Source: Diplosphaera chodatii (taxonomy: Eukaryota > Chlorophyta > Trebouxiophyceae > Prasiolales > Stichococcaceae). From it: a stretch of 64,000 nucleotides of DNA. The notes under the pieces were generated by a model. That model did no database searches. It was not told where the DNA came from and saw nothing but the letters and a program-made list of their open reading frames with translations. Position numbers and translations under genes: made by a program. Location of the stretch: assembly GCA_032358165.1 (NCBI GenBank), contig JAALGY010000020.1, forward strand, positions 186,001 through 250,000, in the 5' to 3' direction. Shown in pieces: positions 10,152 to 21,200 of this stretch (the first letter of the stretch is position 1; each line of letters starts with the position of its first letter).

Positions 10152-13100
10152 TCACCTCCTGGCAGCCGGCGGGTAGCCGCTGGGCTGCCCGTGCACGTCT
10201 GCCGGGTACGCGTTACCGCTGGTGCCGTACCCGTTGTAGAACCTGCACACAACGAACCCCTTCCGTCATCCACATGCTGCAGCTGTCTGCTTGCTGATCA
10301 AGCTTTTCTGACAAGCCCATAATCGCCTAGCTGCCTTCCACCAGGCCGCATTGTCACAACAAGGCAGCAGTATTTGCCAGAAGACGCAGTTCAACACACG
10401 GGTTTTGGGAATTACGCAGCACAGGAATGCACAAAAACAGAACGCGCCACACACGCACCCGGGGCCGTAGCGCTCCCAGTTGCTCTGGCCCTGCGGGTTG
10501 GGCGCCCAGGCCTGCTGCTGCGGCTGCGGCGGCGGGGCGCCCTGCGGCGCGCCCTGCCCATAGCCGCCGTAGTACTGCTGCACATGCACAAAGACCCAGC
10601 ACGTCGGTACAGTGCAGGCTTATGGAGCGGTCCGCAGCGTCAGCGGCAGACACAGACAGTCGGCATGAGCGTACCAAACCCTAAACCCCGTTGCGGCAGA
10701 GGAGCAACAGGATTCAAGGCTGTGGGGTGCACCTGGTTGGGGTAGGCGGCGCCGGTGGGCGGCGGGTAGGTCGCGCCGACGATGGGGCGGGAGGGCTTGC
10801 GGCGCACCCCGCAGCAGCCGCCGCGCCGCAGGCACCCCACGATCACCGCCAGCAGCGCCAGGCCCAGCACCACCGCCACCGGCAGCACCACCCACCACCT
10901 GCAGAAGCAGCAGGGCGCCTTGCTTTTGTGACTCTTTGCTTTTTTGACTCTTGCGGACAGCCTTGTGAGGGGGCAAAGGCATCCATAAACGTGGCAGCCA
11001 AATTAGAGACATGTGCGATGGCCACCTGCAACTCCATGGACCAGAAGCAGCACCAGTTGCAGGGGGGTAACAAAGGTCCACGGAAAGGGAAAGCAGGAGG
11101 AAGGGGAAGGGACAGGCAAAGGGAAGGGACAGCCAGCGAAGAGTGTCATCAAGGGGAACAGGAGTCAGAGGGGCGGTGCCCAGCGTCGCGAGGCCATGGC
11201 CGCTGTTGGCTCACAGAGGGCAAAGGAAAGCAGCTTCAAAAGGGACGTTCGGAAAGCACATTCGAAAGGGAGTATCGAAGGGGAGCAGGCGCACCAGTGG
11301 GCGCGCCACCAGGAGGTGTCGCCCAGCGTCACAAAGTCGTTGCCGTTGTTAGAAGGGGAGCTGCTGGCGGGCGGGGCGGGCGGCGCGAGTGTCAGGCCGT
11401 CCGTCACATCCTCATTGTACCTGCGCACCATGCATAACCAGCGCTTCAGGGCTGGGGAACCACAACAGGGGCCCGGCTTGGTCCGTGTTGGGTTGCTTGC
11501 TGTTTGGTGTTTGATGACCACCCAGCACTGCTACCGGCGGTTCGTGTATTGAGCGGCAAGTGGTACATGCTGTTCACGGTACGTGCTGTGCATGCCAGCT
11601 AGAAGGAAGGCCAGAGCGGCGCACCAGCCGACGACGGTGTTGTAGACGAAGGCGTTCATCTGGGTGGCCACGTTGTAGGTGGTGCCGTCGGACTCCTGCA
11701 GCGCGCCCGTCAGCACGGCGCGCACCGTGCGATTGTTGCCCTCCTGCACATCCACATCAAATGCTGCTATACACTTTCCGCAATGGCCGTGCACCGCTAT
11801 CCTCGTCACAAAGTCTCCCTGATAGCCGCGGCTGAGGCCGCGCTGGAGGCTGCTGCCGCAGCATAGACCCACCGCGTGCAATCAACCGCTCAACAACACA
11901 ACAGGTGGCTCCTCACCGGGGTCAAATCACTGTGGTGGGTAGATGATAGGGACAGATTCGAAAGGGCAGAAATCGAAAGGCACGCACCGTGGACCAGATG
12001 GCGGAGCCCGACTGCCCCTCGTACGACAGGCAGTCGTGCACCACGATGTTGGAGCACTGGCTGCCGCAGCCCAGCACGCCCGGGCCGTTGGTGAAGTCGA
12101 ACTGCACGTTGCTGCAGTTCACCTGCGGGTGCCGCCAGACGGGTCAGCATCAGCGCCTGCCCAAGTGCGCCCAGGGCAGCTGGGCTGTAGCTGCTGCGCA
12201 GACGCACTTGACGGTTTCACCGCCATGCCAGCGCCTGCTGGTGCAACGGGGCAGGCTTGCCCTCTGCTCGCAAGCCCCACTTTCGGATCAGGTGCTGCCC
12301 TGGCTGGGATCTGCTGCGGACTGCAAGTGCTCCCAGTCATCGGCCAGCAACGGTGGTTGTTCACATGAGAGTCGCGAAAGGCGCACCGCCCACATGTCCT
12401 GGCCGGCCTTGTCGGCGGGGTAGCCGGCGGTCGTCAGGTCGTAGCGCGTGGTGCCATCCCCCGCCGCGATGTCCAGATACGTCGTCCCCTTGGGCGCGCC
12501 CGCCGACAGCGTGATCAGCGCGAAGTCGTAGTTCAGCGCCAGCGGCGTGATGGACCGCTCCTCCACGTACTGCTGCAGCACGCGCGCCTGCAAGCAGCAT
12601 CAGCACGAACATATGAAGATATGCAGGGGGAATTGCAGGAACATCTGCAGGGAAGAACGGCAGGTAGATGAGCAAAAGGTGGGTGTTCCCCGCGCAAGAC
12701 AGGTCGTCCTCAGACGAAGCAGCGGCCGATGACAGGCGGCTGCCCCGATGATGCACTAGTCACTGACTTTCCGGCATGTGGCTGCGTACACAAAGCACAG
12801 GTGACCTCCCCCTTTTGGCAGTGGCACTCTGCACATCGCAGTGGTTGCGCACCTTGACAGCTGACAGGGTGCCGAAGGGCAGGTCGCTGCCGCTGAGCCC
12901 AGGGTAGAAGGTGATCTTGTCCACGTTGTCCTGCAGGGGGCAAACAGGTAGGTTTTGTTGTTCAGCATGGGCTGAAACTTGCCAGAGACTGGCTGTACGG
13001 CCAAATTTAGAGTGTGATGCAGGTTGAACCGGCTGGCCACCGGCCACTGCTGCACATCGGCCATGGCGCCGCGTCACAGGGACATCAGCAGCTGCTGGTG

Positions 13101-14629
13101 ACCGTGCTGCACCCTGTACTGCTCCTGCTGGCTGCCAGCTGCCAGCCGCGCAGGGTGCCGCAGCAAAACCCTGACATGACCGCGGCGCCGCACCTGCGAG
13201 GTGGAGCTGTCGACCAGGCAGTGCCCCGCCGTCAGCACGTGCTGCCGCTGCACGCCGATCAGCGCGCCGCTGCACTGCGCGATGCCGCTGCAGCGCAGGG
13301 ACAGAGTGTTTCAGTCACAACCTTGGTAGTCGGGCGACCAATCTCGAAGGAGCTTGTTGCTGTGCAGCCTTCACACAGCATGCAGGACATGCACGGGATG
13401 CCATGGAAGAAGCTGCCATTTTGGGAGGGGCCTGCCAATCTGGACGAGGCGAACTCTCACTTGGAGATGCTGTTGGCGTTCTGGCGCGCCAGCAGACCGA
13501 CAGAGTCCCAGGGCGTGATCTCCGTGTCGTTCACCTGCACGCAGAAGACGCATCTCAGCTGCTGCACCCACCCAGCTGAGTTGCATGGGTCGTCTTGGGT
13601 GCCAAGCCCCCGACGTGGGTCCAGACCCATAGCATGATGCATGCCTGACATTCAGGCACGCATTGGAGGGTCGCAGCAGAGTGCAGGCAGTATTCAGACC
13701 GTGAGAGCACACCTGCACGCGGGTGTCGGTGGTGGGGCAGCCCTGGCACGCGAGGTCAGGGTTTAAAGATGCCGAGGCGCCCGACTGCAGCAGCCGACGC
13801 GCGGCCTGCCCGTCCGTCTGGATCTCCGACAGCCGCCGCGGCAAGTGGCTCGTGTCACCCAGCCTGGAAGCAGGAAGCGGAGGTGTGTCCTACAGGGCGG
13901 CATGAGGTGGGCCGGCGGTGCACTGCTGACATTCCTGCCACGCTGGCTGCTGCCGCCTCTGGCGCCAGAGCCTGCCGCGACAGCAGCAACGACAACGCAT
14001 GTGACATTAGGATGCACATCTATGAGGTTGTGGGAACGCACTTCTTGCGGTACACGCTGCCCTCTGCTGTGAACATGACGGTGTGGTGCTCTGCCGCTGC
14101 GCCGCTGCTGTGCTGCCGCGTGACGTTCCAGCCGCTCTCCCGGTGCCCCATGCGCTGGTAGTCCCCCGGGATGCGTGTGATGCCTGCAGAGGGATGCAGC
14201 AGGCACACTTGCGGCGTCTCGAACATGGACCAACACGCGCGTCTGAATGCATGTGCATGTGTAAAGCATGCCAACTCATGCTAGAGTAGGCATGTGCAGC
14301 AGGCATGCATGTTATGGCAAGCCGCAGTAGGACATGTTCATGCCCAAGCACTGTGCACAGCCATGCTGTGAGCACTCTGCCAAGCGTCTGAACATACTGG
14401 GTGATACCGGCGGAGGCCATAACGACAGCCACGTGCTACTGCACTCACTGGTCTGGACCATCTCCTCCAGGGTGGCCCGCCGGCGCACGTGCCGCCCCGA
14501 GCACTGCGCGGGCTGGCCAAGCAGCAGCAGGCATGCCGCCGCCGCGAGTGCCAGCGTGTGCACCGTGAATCTTTGTGCGCCGCGGCTGCGGATGCAGCCT
14601 GCAGCCTCGGCTGCACGCCGGGACTGCAT
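10152..14629 (-). CDS. Trypsin-like serine protease, membrane-tethered, with G/Y/P/Q-rich cytosolic tail (553 aa)
   Basis: Thirteen exons join in phase: 14449-14629, 14042-14183, 13713-13863, 13461-13534, 13194-13287, 12853-12930, 12387-12587, 11988-12122, 11625-11743, 11310-11420, 10733-10898, 10459-10577 and 10152-10242. A signal or anchor segment (HTLALAAAACLLLLG) is followed by a pro-region and a chymotrypsin-fold domain with a complete triad: His205 in VLTAGHC, Asp261 in NYDFALITL and Ser345 in GQSGSAIW. The Ser motif has Gln where GDSG is usual. After the catalytic domain comes a Pro/Ser/Asn linker, one transmembrane helix (about residues 432-452), a CC/RR patch, and a tail rich in Gly, Tyr, Pro and Gln (QYYGGYGQGAPQGAPPPQPQ). 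The active site should face the lumen or outside. The protease call is firm; topology is inferred from hydrophobicity. Confidence 0.85.
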
Positions 14630-15163
14630 CGAAGCGCGGCGCCTGCTGCTGCTTGCAGCGGCGGCCAGTGCGGGCGTGGCCTTCAGGTTGATGGCGCTGG
14701 CGGCCCTGCCGAGGGGCGGTGTCGGGTGTGCTGGCTGCTGGGGCAGCACTGCCTGGCCGAGGTGAGACTTGCCGCCTCGGCAGTTCAGCGGGCTCCGCTG
14801 TGCTCAGCAGGCGGCTGCCACGTCGACCGTCAAGGCGCTAAGCAGGCGGCTGCCACGTCGACCGTCAAGGCGCTAAGCAGAGTTGGACAGTGGTGCGCCA
14901 CAGCACCTGCGCATGAGCGGCTCCAGACCGTCAGCAGCTGCAGCTGCAGGGCTGCAATGGCAGGTTACGGCCTTGACCTCGCTAGCCCTGAGCAATACCA
15001 GGAAGCGCTTGAGTATATCAAAGTCACAGTCGTGCAGAAGCAACACCAGCAGAAGGTTATGCCATCCTGCTGACATATACATTGGCGAAGCAACATCACG
15101 CAGCAAAGGCAGTTACCAATCAGCATGACATCTATGAGCCTGAGAGCTGCTGTCATGCCTGCG
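14630..15163. other. Upstream region of the protease gene, with a tandem repeat
   Basis: This is the probable promoter of the protease gene. It contains the 35-bp tandem duplication annotated separately. A short plus-strand frame at 14957-15059 (starting MAGYGLDLASPEQYQEAL) looks exon-like, but no following exon was found. Confidence 0.35.
14806..14880. repeat. 35-bp tandem duplication (2.1 copies)
   Basis: Units 14806-14840 and 14841-14875 are identical over 35 bases and are followed by the first five bases of a third copy. Perfect identity suggests a recent duplication or a length-variable minisatellite. It lies about 180-250 bp upstream of the protease start. Confidence 0.9.
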
Positions 15164-15556
15164 TCAGCATACAAGGGCGGCTCCCGGCCCTGCTGCCACA
15201 GCAGCAGAGTTGGCATCTGGCAGGGGTGACCCAGCGGACGCGTCGCAGGTAGCGTGCAAGCACCCGTGCGTGATATGAGTGCAATTGGCACAAGGCTCTT
15301 GAAGGGCCTACCTGGTTCCCGGCGCTGAGTGCACAGCAGCCCGTCCCACACGTCAACTACGCCTTTGGAGCCTGTGTAGTTCCTTAGAAACCCCTTCGCA
15401 GGTCGTGCACAGAGCAGTTGCGGCAGTAGCACACAGAAGTAGGTTGGCGCAGCGCTGTGTATATCGAGGGTTGAGTTGTAACACCTGGCGCCTTGAGTAG
15501 ACCCGAGGTGGCGCACTGGCGCTCACGCGAGGCGTCATGCGCTGTGTCCACGTCAT
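15164..15556 (-). CDS. Possible small protein gene (54 aa, three exons)
   Basis: Exons 15527-15556, 15312-15393 and 15164-15216 join in phase with good splice sites (CGC|gtgag, CAG|gtagg, ccag acceptor) and run from ATG to TGA. The peptide begins MTWTQRMTPRGFLRNYTGSK and continues with a short basic and Ala-rich tail. It has no signal peptide and no family I recognise. Size and a basic N-terminus would suit a small organelle subunit, but this is a guess. The case rests only on consistent phase. Confidence 0.3.
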
Positions 15557-16213
15557 CGTCCACGTGTCATCGTGACTGCCTGCTTCCGCGCATGCTGCCA
15601 CACTGCCAAGCCTGCGCTGGTGCTGGTGATGCTCTGGAAGCTTACTTTTCCTGTTTAGGAACGGCTGCAGCGCTTTTGAGCGCGTTCTGTGCAAAAAGTG
15701 GTGGCATCCAGAAGAGGAAGCTACGCGGTTAGCTGACGTAACTGCAGGGCGGCTGTCTGACAGCTGTATTAGTCACCAGTCGGGCAGCCTGCCTGGCACC
15801 AGGGCACGACTGCCAGGGCACGACTGGGCATTATATGTTGGCTACACGATCCGAGCACCATGCGCTGAAAGACTTCCTGAAAGACGTCCTGTCTGCTACA
15901 TACTGTGCCGGCCTACCGACATAGCCATCCTGCGTAAATGTTGCACAGCTACGGACGCTACTGCCAGAACGGCACACCCTGTACTGGCCCCCTTCAACAT
16001 TGTGGACCACACAGAGAGCTAATGCGGCATTGGCCTGAATGCATCCAGCTGACAGCATGCTGAACCTGTCACTCCGCTGCTGGCACTTGCTGCCTGCCGC
16101 CCTGTCAGCTGGTGAAATTGCCTGCTATGGCGCACCCACGCAATGCTGTTGCCGTGTGCAACCACTGTTGTGCGGGCACAGCCGTGGCAAGCTCCACTTT
16201 CGGAGCAGCTCCA
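15557..16213. other. Intergenic region downstream of the RPAP1 gene
   Basis: Lies between the possible mini-gene start and the RPAP1 stop codon. I see no coding signal, repeat or RNA gene that I can support. Confidence 0.4.
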
Positions 16214-18201
16214 TCAGAAGCCCAGGTGCAGGCGTGCGGTGTCCATCAGCCCCGTGTCGAAGGCGCCGCTGGCGGCCACCCTGGACCAGAGCTCCGGCTC
16301 GCCAATGCATGCCGCCTCCACCACCTTCGAAACAGGCAGCACACACCCCAATGGCCGCACATCTGGGATCGGCTCATCGCGTAGCACCGCGTAATGCCTG
16401 GGCTTGGTGCAAGTGCGAAGCAGAGCCGCAGAACCAAATGGCCTGCCGCCAAACTTCCCTTGCTGACAGCGGCAGCGTGTGACAGGCTGACAGCACCATC
16501 ACGCACCTGGCGCCGCTGGTGCAGCTCGTGGTCTGGCACGTCCGCGACGCAACGGCGCCAGGGTCGGGGCCCCTGCTGCAGGGTGGCCGCAGTGGGGCCA
16601 GGGCATACCGGCTGCTGCACCCAGGAGGTGCTGCGGCGCAGCATTGCGTGCAGCGCCGGCGCCGGCTGCCGCCGCAGGATGCCCCGCAGCGCCGCCTGCC
16701 GCTGAAGGGTGCTGACTTCCGGCTCGCCTGCGGGTCCAGGCACTATTGCTTCCAACTAGGCTGCTGCACTGCAGCCAGCTCTGCTATGACTTGCAGTCAT
16801 GACTTGCCCTGTGCTGCCGCCTGCATCAGGTCCAAATGCTTCGCCGTAGCACATAGCCAGCTTGCCTGCCGCGGGCGGCTGCAGCAGCGGCAGCAGCACG
16901 TGCTGCAGCGCCATGTCGTGCAGCATGCCGGGCTCGGCCATGCCCGCCGCCGAGACTGCTGTGCTGCTGCGGGGTGGGTCGCAGGGCGGTGCTGAGGTGG
17001 CGTCCAGCTCGCCATCTGTCAGCAGCGCCGCCAGCTGCTCCAGGACCCGCGGCGGCAGTCGCTGCGTTGCCCCTATGGTCCCAGCACACTACTTGCAGTA
17101 TGTGACCCATGGAAATTTCAGGTTGAACCTCAGCAAACACAAAAGGGCACTGGAAGTCCATCAGCAGGCCGACTGTGGTTGAGCACACCGTCTGCAGCCA
17201 TGCCGCCACTACCGCCGCAACTCAAGCCTGCGTTCGACGATGGGTGCCGGCCGCTGGCTGCAGGGAGGCTACGAGGGCCGGCGGGAAGGTACGCTGCGGG
17301 TCCGTCCGGGGCGCAAGACAGTGGCGGCAGCAGGCGCGCCACCCCCGCCGCCGCCAGCGCCGCTAGAGCCTCCTCCTGTGCACCAGCATCGCATGGCCAA
17401 CATATCAGGTGGTACCTGATGCTGCAGGGGTACACAGGAGTTCAAACAGAGGTTCAAAAGAGCGGAGGAGGCATCGGCAGGCCCTGCCTCCAAATCCTGA
17501 ACCCCGGCCGTATATTCCCAATGTGCACACCTCATGATGCCTGGTTTTCGCCATGATTACCACGACGTGCAACACGTGATCAGTCTCACACCCCTGTAGC
17601 ACACCTGGACGGCCGGCGGCGCGTCGGGCCGCAGCAGCAGCGCCAGCGCCGCCCCAAGCAGCGCATCCCCGTAGCTGTCCGCCGCCCAGTGCTCCGCCCA
17701 TGCGGCCGCGGCGCTGGGGCTGACTTCGGCGCCGACCCCGGCGTGCGCATACCTGTGCAACATAGAAAGGGGATTGCAGTGCTGCAGCCGTCCTGTTTGG
17801 CTACTGTGAGGGTGCTTGGTGCATTCTGCCATTCTGCGATGGGTGGGTCTACGTGCGAGGGCTGCTGTGCTTGTGGCTGTGCAGTGGCACTGCTGCAGCG
17901 CTGTTGCATGCATGCCTGTCTGAACACGTAAGGCTCGAACATTCGACAGTCATGATCAGCATACATGCACATAGTGTAGCCCAACACACGGCCACTTAAA
18001 CGTGCCTGTGGAGCAGCGCCGCAGCCGGCCACCGCACGCCCGGGGCCGCCCACAGCGGCGCCCCGCCCTCATCGCAGGGTGCGTCCGGCGCCAGCAGCAG
18101 CGCCAGCACTGCGCGCAGCTTGGCGCCTGCGCACCGGCTGTGTCTATCAGCGCTCGGTTCATGTGGAGCACCCAAGCAGCCTGCAGAGGACGACCGAAGT
18201 G

Positions 18202-18236
<35 letters not shown>

Positions 18237-21200
18237 CGCACACAGTTTGCGCCTTTACGATGTGTTTGATCCCTGCAACACCCAAAACCATGGCTGACAC
18301 GCAGCAGGCACAGGGCAGTAGTACCAGCGAGGCTGTACATTCGGTGATGCATGTGCACAAAAGTGTGCATGGAGCGGCTCTCGAGCTTCTGGTTTGGGTT
18401 TGGGTGTGGGTGGGGTGACAAGTGCTGCCGCCGCCACAAACGCCCCGTAGCACCAGCCTAGGTGACATCCATCATTGTCAAAACCCCAAAGTCCTTAAAT
18501 CTAAACAGCGTGAAAACGTCCGCACCGGCAGGGATTGCGGCCAGGTACCCCGAGCCAGCCGCCTCAAGGCCCAGCAGCCACGTCAGCGCCGCGCCCACCG
18601 TCGCAGCGGCGGCGCCGTCGGCTTCCGCTGCGTCCGTGCTGCTGCCATTGCCCTCCTCGCTGACGGCTGCCAACCGGGGTGTGTGTTTGCTTTCGCTGCC
18701 GGGGTGCCATGTCTCCAGCAGCGGCCACGCCAGCGGCGCCGGCAGCCGCGAGCCTGCGGTTGGGCAACTGTTACTTCAGGTGTGGTACCTTGCAGCCTTG
18801 GCGAAGCTGAAAACTCCCGGATGGTGTCTGCGGCAGCCAGGGCCAGAGAGAGCAGCCCGGCTGTCAGGCGCCCGCTGATGGCGGGGTGGCTGCCGCAAAG
18901 CGGTAGCTCACTGCAATCTGCAGAACGTTACCTGCAGGCTGCAGCACGAGGGCATCAAGCGCGCGGCTGCTGCTTCCTGCCGCCATGCTGCCGCCGCCCT
19001 CAGCGGGCTCGAGTCCCAGCCACGCTGCGGCATAGCTGCAGCGCAGGGAAACCTGCCTAAATTGTGTGAACACCACCTCAGCGAGAGTGTGGATTAGCCC
19101 GCATATTTTTCGATCTCATGAGGAGGACCTGCCTGCGGAGCATCGCCTGCCGTGCCGCCGCTGCGGCCGGCGGCGCCTGGGGAAGCGGGAAGGCGGAAGC
19201 GGACCGCCCGCCGGCGGCGGCCCACGCCGCCCAGCCCCCTGCGGCCTGCATTGGGTCGCGTGCAAACCTGTGACATATCGTCTGGCTCATACATTCAGCC
19301 AGGATGTGTATGCACTGGCTAGACCCCCTGGGAGGTGCAAGCGGGAACCATCTGACTGTGTTGGGGCTTTATGCATTGTTGCTGACTATGTACAACCTGC
19401 AGCCAGCAGAGGCAATGCCCACTGGCTTTGCTGGCGTCAGAGGTTGCGGCGCAGTCGACACAGCATTATGCAGGGGCGCCAGCCGCACATGCGTAGGTGC
19501 ATCTTGAGGTCTTGTGCGCGTGCACAGAGTGTGGCTCTTGCACAGCTGGCCCCGTGTGCACAATGACATGGCCATGTACCAAAAAAGCCACAGCAGCTAA
19601 GAGGCAAGTGGACCCCGCCTGCATGGCGCGCAGGTCGCGCTGCGCGGCGGCCAGCAGCGGCGCCACGTGCCGCTCGGCCAGGGCAGAGTCCAGGGCCGAC
19701 AGCGCCGCCGCCTCGGCGCCCGGCGGCAGCAGCGCCAGCGAAGCCAGCGCCGCATCGACCTGCAGGCCAGCACACTGTAAAGTCGATGATGGCAGGTTAC
19801 GGTCGTTGCCAGGGATGAGGCGGGCCGTGTGCCACGTCATCATGACCTGAGTTGCCAGGTGCTGTGCAGCCCACGGCTCAGGCCGGCGCAGCTCCAGCTG
19901 CTGCTGCTGGTGCAGCTGTGTCTCAGCCAACCTTAGCTGCTGCTGCTGACTCAGGACGGAACGCATCACCTGGGTCAGCAGGTTTCCGGTGCGGCAGGCC
20001 GCGGACAGGCGCAGGACGCCCAGCTGCCGGTGCTGCGCGGCTGCTGCTGCGGGACTGAGCTCGGTGGCAGGTTCGTGCCGTGCGGCTAGCCGCAGCACCT
20101 GCAGAGTGCGCACGGCACTCGACACGTGGCAACGTGCACTGCAAATGCGGCATGCTGCGCACCGACACAGGCACACGTTGGAGTGGTATTGTCAGCTTCT
20201 CGACCCGATTGCTGGCAAGTGCCTGCATGAGCGCTGTGGGCACAGCCCAAAGCGCCACAATCCCAAGTGCACCAGCCTTGGGAACAAGACCCACCATTGC
20301 ATCGATGGGACCTGCCAGCGAGCGCAGCTCCAGTTCGGCGCTGTTGGCCGCCTCAGTGCCCGTCGAGCTCCGTCGCTTGCGCGACACCCAGGCAGCCGCG
20401 ACGGCAGCCATGCCGTGCAGCGCCTCCGCAGCCGCCGCAGTGGTGCCAGCGCCTGGCGACTCCACCTCAGGGTTTACATACAGGTGCAGAGTGGCCCCCA
20501 GGGCCGAACACAGCGGGGTACTCCCGCCTGTGCTGCCACTGGTTTCGTGCAACCCGGCCGCTGCAAACGCCCCAAGGGGGTCGGGCAGCAGCGCCGGCGG
20601 CGGGATTGCCAGGGCGGCGGGGCTCTGCTGCACGGCCGCATCATACGCTGCTGCGAAGTGCGCCGCTGATGCGAGGGCCCCCAAGCGGGCTGCTGATTCG
20701 ACCGCTTTCGCGGCACGCTCCGCCGCTATGGAACCTTCCGTACAGCCGGCGCCCCACGAGCTGTCTGTTGTCATATCTTCGGGGCCACAGGTGGGAACCT
20801 GCAGTGCCCATGCAGCGGCGGCTGAGGCAGCCGCGGCGGCGCACTGTGCAGATACCATCGCCTGTTGGGGGCACCTGAACAAGCGCAGCACCCTGTGAGC
20901 TCCATGTGTTTGACACTGTCAAATGCATGCCCATGCTTTGCTCGATGCAAGCTGTCTGGTCAGAGATGGCAGGTCATTCAGCAACTCACTGTTGGTTACC
21001 AGTGTGTGCCACCGAACATTGCCATCTGTGCCCATCTGTTACCTGGCGGCATGACAGACGAGTGCCGCCGCCGTCAGCAGCGCCTCGCGTGCCAGCACAC
21101 ACTGCACGACGTCCCCCCGCGGCATATGGCTGGTGTGCGGTGGAGCCGGCGCATCTGCTGCAGGGGGCCCTGCGAAGCGCGCCGCCAGCAGCGGCCACAG

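Noticed and set aside
14957..15071. Plus-strand exon-like peptide beginning MAGYGLDLASPEQYQEAL
   Set aside because: It reads well, but no second exon continues it in phase and it would run into the opposite-strand mini-gene candidate. Left as an observation only.
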